From Manis javanica (Eukaryota; Chordata; Mammalia; Pholidota; Manidae), in NCBI RefSeq assembly GCF_040802235.1, contig NC_133166.1, forward strand, positions 113,412,991-113,476,990: a stretch of 64,000 nucleotides of DNA. Direction: 5' to 3'. Under the pieces are notes generated by a model. The model ran no database searches. It was not told where the DNA came from and saw only the letters and a program-made list of their open reading frames with translations. This document shows positions 31,110 to 44,536 of the stretch, in pieces. The position numbers and the translations under genes were made by a program. The number at the start of each line of letters is the position of its first letter. Position 1 is the stretch's first letter.

Positions 31110-31660
31110 AAATGAATGAGATGAATACATTCCCAAAGTCTAATGAGCCCTGGACCGGCCCAAAACTTCCGGAGAAAACGCCAGTGTTGGGGCGGCTCCG
31201 TACTTCAAGCTGCTGCTGCTGGGAGGCGGCGAGGTCTGCGTGGGAGCAGGCAGCGGGGTCCCCGGGAAGGGCGGCCCTCTGCGGGTGGTGCGCGGAGTCT
31301 GAGGCCGGAGGCGGGGGCGGCCGGCGGCGCAGGGCCCCGGCGGTGTCAGCCCGCGGAGGTGCCGCCCCAGCGGCGGGGGCAGGCGTGCGAACTGGGGGTC
31401 CGCGGAGCCCGGCGCTGATGGCACCCGCTGGGGGCACGGAGTCGTCGGTAACGGCCGCCACCGCCCTCCTACGACGCTGCGCTCCCAACAGCCGCTCCCG
31501 CCGCCCACCGACACGGCCCGCGGCTGCCACCCCCAGTCCTGGGGCCGCCGCCCCCTCTTCCCAAGCCGCCCGCCGCCCGTGCCCGCCCGCGCCGCCTCCC
31601 GCCTCCGCCCCGCGCTGCCACCCTGCGGGCCCTGCTCTGAGGCACATCTAACTCAGAAAG
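31110..31660. promoter_or_regulatory. CpG-rich island spanning the right part of copy A
   Basis: Very GC-rich with many CpGs (for example 31,310-31,500). ORFs on both strands are open only because of composition. It might be a promoter of an unrecognised gene. The copy B sequence enters the same island at the window end with several base changes. Confidence 0.55.
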
Positions 31661-32439
31661 GGTCAGCAGACAGTCTCCAGTGCCGGGGGTCCTGACGGGG
31701 CATCGGGAGGCTTCACGGGGGAGATGAGGGGACGGCAACATTCCAGGCATTGCTCACGGTTTAAACCGGGCTTAGCCCCGGGGGGGCGCTGTGCTCCTCG
31801 GCAGGGAGCAGCTGTGAACTTGGAGTGCTCTAGGCACCGGAATCTGGCGGGATATGTTGAGTGGAGGCCATATGAGGGTGACAGGGGTCGGCAGCCCCTG
31901 GAGAGACTATGGGCGGCAAGAAATTGGAGAAAATGTCAGGGGCTGAATCGTCAGCAGTCATCTGTGGAGTACCTGCTACGGGGTTTCCTGGGTCCTGGGA
32001 ACCAGCCCCTGCCTCCTGGCAAATTGCACCTTGGGGGAGACCCACAGCCAGTACAATGGTGGAGAGAAACGCCCAGCAGGCTGCTTAGAGGGAGCAGAGG
32101 GCGCCTAACTACGACTGGGGGGCATGTGCCCAAACCAGGGGACAAGGGAGAGACCACGTGAAGGGAGGGCGGCTTTGCAGGCAGAGGGAGCAGCCTGTGC
32201 ACAGCCTGAGCGAGTCTGAGGATCTAAGGAAGGCCAGGGCTGAGAGACAACTGCACGCCAGCCAGGTGGTCAAGGGCGCAAAGGGCTCATTGGAACCATT
32301 CACACAAACCACATGCTCAGTTTTCAGCATCCTTTTGGCCCTCGGAGGCCTGGGTTACATCTCCTTGCATTGCATCCCACGCACACACTGCAAGCATCCT
32401 TCAGAGAGGAGAGTTCCGTTTTCTGCAAGGTTATACGAA

Positions 32440-32625
32440 GGGACTGCAGGCCTGAGCTCTCCCATGCACTCGCTGTGTGACCCTGGACAAGGCACTTTAC
32501 CTCTCTGTGCCTTGGTTCCATTATCTGTAAAATGGGGGTTGGCCTAGTATCTCCCTCATGGTGTCTTTGTGAAAATTAAGACATTAAAGGACCTAGCAGT
32601 TTCCTGGCAGATAGGAAGGGCTTAA
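32440..32625 (+). repeat. MIR SINE
   Basis: The core 'GTGTGACCCTGGACAAGGCAC' region and 'CTCTGTGCCTTGGTTCC...TGTAAAATGGGG' are the standard MIR phrase on the plus strand. Confidence 0.85.
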
Positions 32626-32939
32626 AAAATGGAAGATGCCATATGATGAACAATTCCATGTCCAAATGACCATCTAAGAAGGTGGAAGTAGTGAGAAATG
32701 TGTGTCTCAAAGTATAAGCCGAGGTAGTGGGGGCTATACCTGGTCAGGGTCTAGTGGGTAGAAGAGTTTTCCATCAAGAAGCAAAGCCTTTGTGTCTAGG
32801 GGGAGAGAGCCTGGCTTGGAAATCCTCCCTGGCTGGGCAATCTATTGTTTTATCCTTTGTCACCAATGAACCCTGCCGACTGTCACCAATTATCTTGCCA
32901 ATGGGTTTCAGCCCCGGGCAAGTTCACTATGGTTCAATG

Positions 32940-33330
32940 TGACCAAAGAAATGACAGTAGAGTGTTCTTGGGGTGAAAGGGTTATACCCAACTTTATTTC
33001 CACGGTGGCAGGTCAATCGCTAATATCCATCACTCAGCGTGAGTCTGCAGGAAGCAAGCCGGTCTCTGCCTCTGGGCCTCTCTGCCCGCAGTCATCCCGC
33101 ACAGCCGTCCTCTGGGCCTCTGTCCTCAGCGCTGCCACCACGCCAGTTCTCTGATCTGCTCTCCTGCACCTTGCAGCCGTGCCACCGTATCACCCAGAGC
33201 CCTAGGCAGTGCTCTTTATGTAGAGTCAGTAGCAACGTATTGCTCACACGTGTGTAGTGAGCAAGCCAGCCAGGGCCAGTTGAGGATCCTGGCCACAGGA
33301 ACGTTCATTTTATCCACACACGGAAGCTGC
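32940..33330 (-). repeat. Candidate antisense LTR in the single-copy spacer
   Basis: An antisense polyA-signal-like TTTATTT (32,993-32,999 region), a GC-rich body and a GTGTGTAGTGAGCAAGC tail suggest a retroviral LTR in minus orientation. Borders are uncertain. Confidence 0.35.
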
Positions 33331-33429
33331 TGTCCCTCCAGACCAGACTGCACAGACCTGGGTCAAAGCTCACGTGGGTGAGGCTTGGCCTACACCCCAA
33401 GGTCTCCTTAGGCCTTCATGGGAATTCAT

Positions 33430-34480
33430 GGTGGTAAGTAGGGGAAATATTGGCAAAAATGCTTTCTAAAAATATCCTTGCAGGGAAGGGACAGGAAGTT
33501 GTGAATTTGTAAAGAACAATGACTGCTCTTCCCACTGGTGTGGCAAATCTGTAAAGGTGAGTAGATCACAAAAAACACCCTTGCACATGCACACCTGCTA
33601 CCTGGAGTTTTCTTAGGGTTGATGAAAGAATTGGAAACAGCAGGACTGCCAACTCAGCCACGAACAGCTCTAAGCTCCTTAAGACAGAAAACAGGAACTG
33701 GTGAAAATGTAAGGCCACAGAAGGTGTTGGGGGTGCAGCAGGGAGATAAAAGTGTCCCTGGGGTGAGGGGCCTGGGTCCCCACACAATGCTACCCTGGTG
33801 TGACAAGCAAGGACCGGCTTCTGGCAGGCTCGAGGAGCAGAGGCCCATTGTAGGACAGTGGTCAACCCTGCAGGGGCCTGAGGCCAGGGAGGTCTGCCTC
33901 CCCAAACAGGTGCTGTCAGCCAGGGTGACTGGGGGTGCCCAGGACCAGTCCAGAGAGAACTCAGCAGGCCCCAAGCCCCAGTGACCTGGCTGTGCTTCCT
34001 CTGAGAAGCATCCTCAGCAAGACATCAGAGCGTCTTTGGGCCACATCCAGGCCACTGGGGTTGGGAAGTCAGATCCCGGGTGGGGACGAGCCGTGCTCAC
34101 TCGTGCCTGTGCGATTCGCCTGGGGCACGCCTAGTGGCTTTGTCCTCCTGACCTGCTCCACGAGGTGGCCCCCAGCCCACAGTTCAAAGAGGCCTGAGGC
34201 ACCCTGGGGACAGTGGGAAGTGAGGGGCCTGCCACCTGCGGCACCTTGGCCCTCAGAGGGAAGAGGACAGGGGACAGGGTTCTCTGGGGCTTGAGGAAGA
34301 AGGAAAGGGGAGCAGGGTCCAGGGTCCACAGGGGAAGAGCAGGAGGCCCACACGGGCCTCAGCTGCAGTTCTCTGCCCGAGACAGGTCAGGGTCGGCTGT
34401 GAGGCAGCGGGGCGGCCCCCCTGCCTGCATATTCTTCACAAGATGCACTCATGACTCACGCACAGAGCAAGGCTGAGTCT
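33430..34480. other. Single-copy GC-rich region without a recognised gene
   Basis: Several short ORFs, none with a recognised domain or codon signature. Confidence 0.4.
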
Positions 34481-34489
34481 GGGGAAAAT

Positions 34490-34985
34490 GAAATTCATAA
34501 TGAAAGACTTTAGCATGATAATAATGTAAATCTAATAATAAAGTTTATAGCAGTAAGTGTGTTTGTTGTAGAAAGTTCAAAGAAAGCAAATAAAAGAAAA
34601 CAAGAACTCTACTATGCACAGCTCAAATCACTAAGCGAATATAAATATCAAATATTTAATGTGCTCTTCCAGTATTTTAATGCATTTTAAATTAGTTGAG
34701 ATTTGTAAAAGTGCATATTTGCAATCTGTGTTTTCACTTCAATTGTAACACGAGCATCTTCCTGCGTTGTCATAAACTCTTCGAAAGGGTCGTTTTTAAG
34801 AGCAGCCCAATCAGCATGAGTATTCCGTGGCTGCCCATGCTGTCCCCAGTGCTGAACATCTAGGTGGTTTACAGTTTTTGCCTCAAAAACCACATTTATA
34901 CATATTTGCATTCTTTTGGATTTTTTTTCTTAGGATAGTTTCCAAAGAGTAAATTAATGGACCAAAGTATGACCAGTTTGCAGGC
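34490..34985. repeat. AT-rich old LINE-like remnant
   Basis: Phrases like 'GAACATCTAGGTGGTTTACAG' and 'ATTTATACATATTTGC' followed by 'TTCTTAGGATAG' resemble decayed L1 3' ends. No coding content. Confidence 0.45.
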
Positions 34986-36459
34986 TTTTGGTTCTCATTG
35001 CTCACCTTTGTTCTGAAAGGGCTGTACGGGGCTTCTCTTCAGGTGGGACCAGGCAGAATCTGCCCTCACTGCCCATCGCCCACCGAGGGTCAGGAAGTGA
35101 CTCCAGTGCCCCCACCCCCCGCCACAACCGCCCGCGTTAGAGGCGCTGCCTTTGCTCCGAGGGCCACAGGTACAGCTGTTGAGGAGCAAGGGCCCCATGT
35201 AACTCAGGTTCCCTAGCACCTGGGGAAGGTGGGAGCGAGAAGCAGTGTTTCTGTGGGAATAACCTAGGGACTGTGAGTAAAGACACTGAAAAAGAGAGCG
35301 GCTGGGTAGACACGGGAGATGACCCATCAATCCCCGACGGCTAGCGGCCCAACACCGTGAAGATGTGAGCGCAGAGCATCCTGAGACGGGGGCGTGACGG
35401 AGAGTCCAGCAGCTCAGTGGGCATGTGGACCTTGAGTTCCACTCGCTGAAGCCCAGAAGCCCTTGCGGATGTCCGGTTCCTGAGCACTAACAGCGCCGAG
35501 GCCCTCCGGCCGGAGCAGGCTGCTGAGTGCCCCCGGGACCCGCCGACCTTCGTCCTCAGGAGGGCAGCCGGACTTCCCGGGCTCCCTGCAGCGAGGTGTG
35601 GCCGGCGGCCGTCCCTGTGAAGGGCGGGGCGCGCTTCCCTCCCTCTCCTCTTCCTGCCTCGAAGGCGGCTGGGATGCCTGGTGCTTGAGTAGCCATTCTG
35701 AGCCGTGTGGTGAGCCCATGTGCTCAAGACGGCAGAGCAAAAAGTGCCGCTCCTCCTGGACCGGTGGCCTCCCGAGAAACAGACAGACTTAATGAAGCCA
35801 CTACAGTTTGTGGCGGTTTTCTGTCCCTCCACCTTGGCGTGTGTTTGTCCACATTTGCTCCATCAGAGTTGCACAGGGTCTGTGCTGCCAGACGCCCCCC
35901 CCCCTCCCGCCTCTGCCACCTCGCAGGTCCGGCCCTGGTCCTGTCCCAGCCTGCCGTGGGGCCCCCAAGCAGAAGTGTGGGTGGGGGCCATGCTATCCCG
36001 GGAGAGCCTGGGGTGGCCCGTTTCAAGTCCGGATCAACCCAGGCTTGCATGGGCTGCGTAGTGCTGCCCCCCGACACTAGGGAAGCTCCTAACCCCCGTG
36101 ACGTCGGGGCGCCTCCCTGCCGGCCACGCCCCCACACGCAGCTCAGCGTCTCCGTGTGCCTTGCCCAGCTGAGCTCCTGCCCCGAGTCACAGCTTCACCC
36201 CAACCTCCTCCGGGGGCAGTTACTGTCTCCCAAAGGACAGGCCCGCCCTGGGGGCCTGGAGCCGTCTGCGGCTGACCCACAGGGAAGCGGTGAAGCCGCC
36301 CCTCGGTCCTGCAGCCCAGGGCCAGCCCCCCGTCCTAAGGACCCCGAGGCTGCCCTCCCCACCGGGCCCACAAAGCCTAGGCTCAGGCCGGGAGAAGGCT
36401 GGGTTCTTGGGCATCTGCCCCCACCCTCGGCCCTCCCGCCGCGGTTTCTCCTCTTAGGG

Positions 36460-36840
36460 GATCGGCCTCGGAGGCTGATGAGGTTGGGGTCCTGGGGTCA
36501 GCAAGGAGGACTTGAGGCAGCCCCCCCCAATGAACGGGAAGCGTCCCCCGCAGGTGGGGGCGACGGCCTCCGGAGGCGGAAGGGGTCCCCCGGAAGGCGC
36601 CAGGGAAGGGCAGGGGGCGTGGCGGGAGCAGGTGGCAGGGGCGGGGAGGGAGCGGCGAGCCCCCACGCGGAAGTCAGGGCGGGCGCACACCGGGCCGCCA
36701 GCCGCTGCCGACTCCGCGGGGCCGCGGCCATGCAGGTGAGTCGCCCGCGCTGCCCCGGCTGCGCACCGACCCCTGCCCCCGCCGCCGCCCGCCCCGGCCA
36801 CGCCCGCGCACCTGCAAGGCGCCGGTGGGGGGCCCCTGCA
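36460..36840 (+). promoter_or_regulatory. CpG-rich island with candidate first exon
   Basis: Dense CpGs. At 36,730 an ATG in a good Kozak context (GCCGCGGCC before it) is followed immediately by CAG and a strong donor GTGAGT at 36,736. This looks like a first coding exon ending after two codons. I find no matching second exon in the window and cannot name a gene. The 461-residue ORF at 35,707-37,092 is a compositional ORF in the island. Confidence 0.35.
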
Positions 36841-37099
36841 TCGCACAAGGCTGAGGAGAGGGTGGCCACAGCCAGACAGAACCCAGGTCACTGGTGTCAA
36901 GGCAGGACAGGGGAGGGCAGCTGTCCTCCTGCCCAGCCAGAGACTGTGGTTCCAGGCCGGGCTGTTAGTGAGCGTGTGGGACCCAGGTGGGGAGGGCGTG
37001 TCCACCCTCGCGCGCGCCCTGAATCTAGGCAGGTCCCCAGACCTTGCAGCTTTGCCCTGCAAACGGGGAGGGGAATGTGGCTTACTAGGTAGGGACGCC

Positions 37100-38690
37100 C
37101 AGGGTGGCCCATTGCATTGGGTCCTCTGCCTCCTGGGGGTTCTGCCACCGGAGGGGTGCTTATGGGTCAATGTGTATTTGGTTACAGTCACCCTGCTGGC
37201 CTTTGGTTCATCTCAATAGCTGGAGTATTTCTTGGGTCTCCCTTGGCTGGGTCTGATCTCATCGCTGCTTACGAGCAGAAGCAACCTCCCTGTGGTTCTG
37301 GAAAGCCCAGTGGACCCCCTAAATGTCCACCACGTCCTTCATCTAGTCCCTGACCCAAGCTGTCCCAACCACATGCTGTCCATTCGTTATCTTCTTGTCA
37401 CACTGTGCCCCATGCCAGGCCCATGGCTCAGCTCAGTACCTACCTGGGGAAGGACTAGAGGGGGAGGCCTTACCTCCTTGCCAGGTCACCCTAATTTGCC
37501 CACTCATCTAAATTAGACACAAGTTTGTGCCAATTTAGGAAAGTTCTTCCATTTTCTAGATGTTTTTGAAGCCGTTTCCCCAATTCCACGTTAAGCCTCT
37601 ATGATTCCAGCTTTGCTCTCCTGACTCCTCCCGGCTTTCCTCTTCTTCGATCCCCACGCCAAGAAGGGGCAGGATTCTCGTTCCTCTTACATCCTATCCT
37701 TGACCTCATGACACTAGTTGCCACATTAGAACATCGGAGTTCCTTTCAGAAGCATTCCTTTGAGGTAGGTGTGATTATCACCATTATAGTCAGATGAGGA
37801 TGTTAGACAAGAAATTGAATTACCTCCTTCTTTAGTAGAATGTTGACTCTAGATCTGGATCTTGATTATGTTAAACGGGAGCTAAGCGAATATGATTCTT
37901 CCTTAGAGTCCAGATTTCAAGCCTATTGCATTGCTAGAAAATCCTTCTGAATTTCAGTAGATGCATAATAAATGCATAATTAGCTCTTTTCTTCTCTTTA
38001 TATTCCTGCTGAAACAATCCTAACCTCCTCACAAGCAGCTTGATGCCACAACCAAAAAAGGGGGAAGTCACTTCGTTTCTGAGGGCAGAGATCAAAGGAC
38101 ATCAGTAGTTTCTCCATACATTACCTGTTCCAGCTCCCAGCTTCCCCCCGACTTACCTACTCCAAAGTCTAGTGAATTTTTATCTAGTTCTTTGAATGTG
38201 TACATGCAGATGTGAGTCAGTGTGTGTGTCTGTTTGTGCACACATGTATCAGTGTTTATGTATATATGTGACAGTGTTGAAAAAAATCAACTCTTGAATT
38301 ATTCTTCCAAAGCTGTTTTTTTATCATGCCTCGAGTCTTTGGATTTTAACATCCCAAAGAAAAAATTTTGACTCATTTATAATTGGTGTTCTACGGTCAT
38401 TCATTTCTAGAGATAATAAACCCAGAACCCCCTTTTTTTGTGATTGGCATAGGGACAGGGGTTACCAGAATATAGGATAGTAAGTTCATGTTTTTAAAAT
38501 CTTGTATCTGCAGGGTCTAAGGCAATGGCAATAGGGATGAAAGAGAGGACAGTGGAGGTGTGGCCCAACCAAACTGCCCCTGAGCCGCCCAGCCTGCTGT
38601 CTACCTCGCTGTCTTCCTTGAGTCATCACCCCAGTTCCCCAACCTCCAAATGCAGGAAAATGAAGCCAAGATATTTTTGAGTCGCAACCC
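37100..38690. other. Single-copy intron-like or intergenic region
   Basis: AT-richer; a MIR-like scrap at about 37,755-37,830. No exon recognised. Confidence 0.4.
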
Positions 38691-38699
38691 TATGCTCAA

Positions 38700-38855
38700 C
38701 AATATGTTTTGTACTTTCCTGTATGTGTCCTCATTTTTTCCTCAGAGCAATCCTCTGAGGTAGGTAGCAGCATTCTCATTTTTTAATGATGAAGGAGCAC
38801 AGACCGAAAGAGGTTGGATACCTCATCCAAAGCTCCACAGCTAAAACACGAAAGA
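38700..38855 (-). repeat. MIR SINE, probably antisense
   Basis: The phrase 'CCTCTGAGGTAGGTAGCAGC' plus 'GAAAGAGGTTGGATACC...CACAGCTAAAAC' is characteristic of MIR. Confidence 0.7.
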
Positions 38856-38944
38856 GGTGGAGTCCAAACCCTGCCCCCTGGGCCTGCTGACCTCACCATC
38901 CATTCCCTACGTATAGGTAAGGGCGCCTCATGAGGGCACGCACT

Positions 38945-39130
38945 GACACCACACGGGGCGGAGCGGAGACACTAGAGGCGGCGGCGGCAGCAGCAACGTG
39001 TTTGGGACTCCGAAATCTGAGAAGTAAATTGTGACTAGTTTAGCCGATTGGGGAAAGCAGAGAAGCAATCAGATTTACATCACAGAAGCTGCAAAAGGAA
39101 TCAGTGACACTAGTCACCTATGGAGGTGAG
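38945..39130 (+). other. Candidate 5' exon
   Basis: GC-rich start with GGC repeats (38,978-38,996). It ends at 39,120 with ATGGAG followed by the donor GTGAGT. It has the structure of an untranslated or first exon but no homology. It could equally be chance. Confidence 0.2.
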
Positions 39131-40900
39131 TATGGGGCTAAAAACAGAATGTTTGGTTGAAAGTCCACTTAACCCGATACCTCTCCTCTGAGAGCAAGTG
39201 TGTGACTTCCCTGCCTCGACCAGCACAGGTCTGAGAATTTATACCATGAAAAGCACCAATTATAGAGTCTCTGGTCAGGGGGACCCCAGAAGTCAAGGGT
39301 GTCATCCTGAAATAGGAAGATTAAGTGAAAGTTTAGTCTCCCACTGAATGTCAAGACTCCCAGCCGGTCCTCCCCTGGAACCCTGGTTAATCTTCTGGTA
39401 ATCCTTGAACCAGAGAGCTCAGAACTCAGGCAGCCAGGCTGGAACCCTCCAGACAAGAGATGTCCAGAAAAATATGGACAAAAGGAAAAAACAAAAGAAT
39501 ACAGATGGGAGTTCCCAAGTAACAGCCCAGCCAGGTCGCCACAGCAGACATCACTGCCCGCCCCCCGCTAACGGCCTGGGCAGCCCCGCTTCAGTGAACT
39601 GCTGCTGACGTCTAACTGCCAGTATCTGGCTCTCTTTTGCCTGATAGTCTCTCCAAAGCCAGGGAAGGCTGCTCTGTGGGGTTCATAGCAGGCCAGAAGT
39701 GCTGGGGAATTACTACCCTCCTCCCTGGGAGCAGCTGTCAGCCGCTGACTGTGAGGATGTCACGTGCACAAACACAGTTTCCTTGCCCTCGCACACATGA
39801 ACTCTGACATGTATGTTTGCCACCATTTCCCCAAAATCTCTATGCAGAGCTAAGCCTTAGACATGCTCAGTCCCTCAGTCACAGTCAGCATGGTGACCGC
39901 CTTCTCTCCCCTGATCCCTTCCCTGCTCCCCTCTGCGTGTCTCCACTGAGTGACTCCACGTGCACACATGTCTCAGGGTCTCTTGGGGAACCCGAACTAA
40001 GAGGAAAAACAGGTTTTATGCCAAGATCAAGAGCTAGAATGTCATCCACTGGAGGAAAGAACACAGTGAAGCAATGACTTCAAATTTCTGAGGGAATATT
40101 TTTCCAATATAGGACTCTGTAAGCAACTAAGCAATGACTTACGTGTGAGAACGGCATACATACATTTTCAGACATGCAAGACCTCGAAGCTTTGCTTCCC
40201 ATGCCCCTTTTCTCAGGAAACTTTTAGAAGAGGTTTCCTGCTCCACCAGGACAAGGAAATAAAGATGACTTGGTACGTATGAAACAGGAGATCCAACACA
40301 GGAGAGGAGGGAGCGGTCTCCCAGGAAGGCCGTGAGGGGCGTGCCGAAGCCCACAGCTGTTCAGCAGGGCTGGAGGGGAGCCGGTCCCACTGGAGCAGGT
40401 GAGGACTGAGAGAAGGGATGTCATTCAGAGTACGTGACAGGCTACTGAGTGTGTCTGCGCAAACTGGGGAATATTTGGGGGTTATAGAGTAATGAACGGT
40501 AAGCACATGCAAACAGTACACAAAAGGACATTTATTAGATCAAGGGGAACGGAGAGGTTATGCAGCGAGTCACGCCTGTGCAGTCGTAACAAGTGAACAG
40601 CGACTATCCATCCAACCAAAGTGAGCTGTATTGGACGGATGGGATGAGACAAGAGCCGATGAGGTTGGGGGAGGGGGTTTCTACAACAAGCCCCAGAGAA
40701 CTGTTTGGACCTTTACACCGTGTGCATGAATAACTTTGATAACAATAAATAAAACTATGAAATTAGTAACAAAACAAACAGCTCAAGTAAAATAAAGACC
40801 GGGACCTCTAAACAGGAATGGAGGTGAAACTAGGGATCAGCGACCTGTTGTTTTTTGTGAAAGTCTCAAAAAATAATGGGATTTTTTTGTTTTTGCTTCT
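39130..40900. other. Single-copy non-coding region
   Basis: No recognised exon. A stretch at 40,085-40,420 looks like an ancient repeat (repeated AGCAATGACTT phrases at 40,068 and 40,130) but I cannot name it. Confidence 0.35.
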
Positions 40901-40904
40901 TCCT

Positions 40905-41950
40905 TAACATTTTTGATTGACGTAGAACATACATACCCAAAGTGCACATATCATAAATATACTACTTGATTTTTTTTCACAGTGTGAGCACAACTTTGCA
41001 ACTACCACTCAGATCAGGGGACAGTTACAGTATATTCTTATCAGACAGCCCCATGGACCCCCATCCAATCACTGTCCCCAAGGGTGAGACCCTCCTGACT
41101 CTGACATCATAGATTAACATCCACTATTTTGTATTTTATACAAATAAGAGCCACACAGTGTGTCATCCTTCGTGTCTGACTTCCTCCATTCAGTGTCATG
41201 TCAGTGAGACTCACCCATGGTGTGTGTGCGGTTGCAGAGTCATGGTCCACCCGGTTTCATTCCGTGATACCCTGTAGTGAGAATACGCCACGATTCACCT
41301 GTTCTCCTGTTAATGGCGTCCGTACGGTTTCCGGTCTGGAGCCACTGCGGTGCTTCTACTGGTGCAGCTATAAACATTTTAGTGAATGTTTTTGCTCGAC
41401 ATTATATATGTATTTCTGTGGGATATATATACCTCAGAATGGAATTGCTTGGCCATGGGATTCATGTATGCTCAGTTTGGACATTGCCAGACAATCTTCC
41501 AAAGTGATTCACCAATTTGCATTCCCACCAACGGTGTAAAAGAGTTCCAGTTGCTCCACATCCTGGCCAACTCTTGCTGCTGGTGATGTTTTTCATATCA
41601 GTCATTCTGGGGACATGTGGTGGTATTGCATTGTGGTTTTAGTAAACATCTCTCTGATGACTAATGAAACTGAGTACGTTTTCATCGATGTATTGGCCAC
41701 TTGAATGTCATCCTTCATGAAGTGTCTCTCCAAGATTTTTGCTCATTTTTTATTGTGTTTTCTGTCTTCTGTTGATTAGTAGAAATTCTTCATTATTTCC
41801 TTATTGGTCTTTTGTTGCCTATATGTATTGGGAATATTTTCACTCATTCTGTGGGTTAACTGTTTTATTTTTGAACTTACAAAATACAAAAATAAAAGGA
41901 AGACCCAAATATGCTCTCAATAAATACGAATATAAAGCCATATTTACGTT
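40905..41950 (-). repeat. Old antisense L1 3' UTR/ORF2 tail across the left end of copy B
   Basis: Matches the well-known reverse-complement 3' region of L1M elements (for example 'TGGAATTGCTTGGCCATGG' at 41,441, 'TCCCACCAACGGTGTAAAAG' at 41,524). Copy A's matching part starts at window position 1, inside this element. Confidence 0.7.
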
Positions 41951-41993
41951 AAAAAGAAAAGGATGCAAATGCGAAAAGATTTACTATGCAAAC

Positions 41994-43248
41994 ACTCATC
42001 AAAGGAAAGCAGAGGGACTCCATTCACATCAGACAAAGTAGACTTCACAATAAGGAGTGTTACCCGGGATGAGAGGGCACAGCAACAAAGGAATCAATTC
42101 TTGAATAAGACATGACAGCCCCAAGTGTTCATGCTGAACACAGCCTCAAAATACATATAATACAACTTACAGAACTAAAAGGCAAAAGAGATACATCCAC
42201 GATTACAGTCAGATACTTTCATACTCCTGTCTCAGGAATGGGTAACGCAAGGAGACAGGAAATCAGCAAAGACATAAACACCTGAACACACTATCAGTGC
42301 ATTTCACCTGACTTCTAGAGAACATCTCACTCAACAGTGGAAGAGCAGCATTCTGTTCGGAAGTATACGGGAGCTCATCAAGACAGATCATATTCTGGGT
42401 TATAACACAGCCCTTAGCAAATTTAGAATAATTGAAAGCATGGAAGGCATGTTCCCTGACCACAGCTGAATTAAATTGGAAATCAATAACAGAATGATAC
42501 CTGAAAAAACTCACAAATATTTGCAAATTAAACAACACACTTCTAAGTAACCCATGGATCAAAGAGGAAGTCACAATGGAAATTGGAAAATGTTTTGAAT
42601 TGAACTAAAATGAAATCACAACATTCCACAATTTACGGGATGCAGCCAAAGTGGTGCTTGAACAGAAACTTAAACATTAAACCAGAAATAAGAGAAGATT
42701 CAAATCAGAAAGCTAATCTTCTGCCTTAAGAAACCAGAAAAAGAAAAGCTAATTAAATCCAAAATGAGTAAGGAAGGGAATAAAAAAAGAGCAGGAATCA
42801 ATTAAATTGAGAAGAACAATAAAGAAAAATCAAGCCAAATTGCGTTCTTTGAAAAGATCATTAAAATCAATAAGCCTCTACACAAACACATCAAGGAAAA
42901 CTATTTAAAAAATCTGTAGGGGCAGAAATCAGATCACTATTGACCAGTAATTTCACACTGGGGAGGGAGTTCACTGCAAAGGAGCAGAGGAGTATTGAGG
43001 GAAATGGAATGTTCTCTGACTTGATCGTGGCGATGTATCCTATTGTATACACTTGTCAAAAACAGAAAACTGTGCACCTCAAAAGAATGCAGTTCACTGT
43101 GTGTAAATTATATCTCAATGAATCTGATGTTGACGAAAATACCAGAGTGCATCTCAGCAATTTATGAAGAATTTCACGACACCTTTGTTTTAGATGCGTG
43201 TGTAATGCAGGGTAAAATGTGTTTTTCTGAATCCCGTATACTGTGGTT
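41994..43248 (+). repeat. Degraded L1 ORF2 / 3'-end remnant, copy B
   Basis: Same as 520-1,772 in copy A, uninterrupted. It shows the state before the L1 composite inserted. Confidence 0.6.
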
Positions 43249-43264
43249 AAAAAAGAAAGAAAGC
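43249..43264 (+). repeat. Empty L1 target site, copy B
   Basis: The single A-rich 16-mer that is present twice around the insertion in copy A. It documents the pre-integration site. Confidence 0.8.
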
Positions 43265-43927
43265 CATTGTCCTACAATATGCCAAGGTCTTTCCTGCCTT
43301 GAGACTTCCAACTAGCTGCTCCCTGGAATGCTGGGGTTGTTCATTCTCCCACTTCAAGTCACCTTAGGGAGGCCTTTCCACGCCACTCTTTCTAGTAACT
43401 GATTGTTACTAGAAACACTATCTCTCTAACTCCCTGAGGGTAAAATTGTAGCATTTCCAGAGTATCTCGCCGGCTTTAGTGCATTTGCATAACCTCAGGA
43501 GTGGAGAGAAGTGCATCTCCATGTCAACGGGTAATTGCCTGGGCAACCAAGGACGTGTCTGAACCTGAGAGTTTAAGGGGAGGCGCTGGCTGCTGGCCTG
43601 CTTGCTTCTGCCAGAGCTGCGGGGAGAGCCGGCCCTGGACTGCAGTTTGTGAGGTATTTTTCCCCAGGATTTCCTCTCCCGGGACTTACACTCCCTCTCA
43701 AACTGTTCATTGCCTTCATATCACTTTCTACAATCTGTCATTTTGCTACTTCTGAAGCAAGACATTCTCTGTGGCCTTGCGGATTATACTCAGGTAACAG
43801 CTTCAGCCTGACCCCCACTGGCCCCTCGCGATCTGCCCGCGGGAACTGCTTCTTCCACTGCCCCTGAACAATACGCAGAACCACAGAGCCTGTCCGCTCA
43901 ATCTCTGGTATAGAAAGTCCTCCGAAG
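43265..43927. repeat. Unclassified, possibly LTR-derived sequence, copy B
   Basis: Counterpart of 10,581-11,243. Confidence 0.3.
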
Positions 43928-44467
43928 TTTATTTTAAATGAAGTTTCTTCTATGTGGTACATATGCACCATGGAATATTATTCAGCCATAAGAAACAAAC
44001 AGATCCTACCATTTGCAACAACATGGATGGAGCTGGAGGGTATTGTGCTCAGTGAAATAAGCCAGGTGGATAAAGACAAGTGCCAAATGATTTCCCTCAT
44101 TTGCGGAGTGTAACAGCAAAGCAAAACTGAAGGAACAAAACAGCAGCAGATTCACAGACTCCAAGGGACTAGCGGTCACCAAAGGGGAGGGGTGGGGGAG
44201 TGCGGGTGGGTTCGGAGGGAGAAGGGGATTGAGGGGTATTATGATTGACACACATGGTGTGGGGGGGATCACAGGGAAGACAGTGTAGCACAGAGAAGCA
44301 AATAGTGACTCTGTGGCATCTTACTACACTGATGGACAGTGACTGCAGTGGGGTATGGGGGGGCTTGATAATATGGATGAATGTAGTAACCACAGTTTTT
44401 CATGTGAAACCGTTATAAGAGTGTCTATCAATAATACCTTAATAAAAATAAAAAATAAAATACATAA
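43928..44467 (+). repeat. 5'-truncated L1 3' end, copy B
   Basis: Counterpart of 11,244-11,783. Confidence 0.85.
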
Positions 44468-44536
44468 AAGGGACTTACATCAAGCCCCACAGCAACCTGG
44501 GATGATAACTGAGGGTCTGATACTCCTCAAGTGGCA

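Noticed and set aside
31108-31651. 179-residue ORFs on both strands
   Set aside because: Mirror-image open frames in a CpG island with no recognised content.
35707-37092. 461-residue plus-strand ORF
   Set aside because: GC-rich compositional ORF over a CpG island, overlapped by other long frames, with no domain or homology I recognise. It continues through the candidate donor at 36,736.
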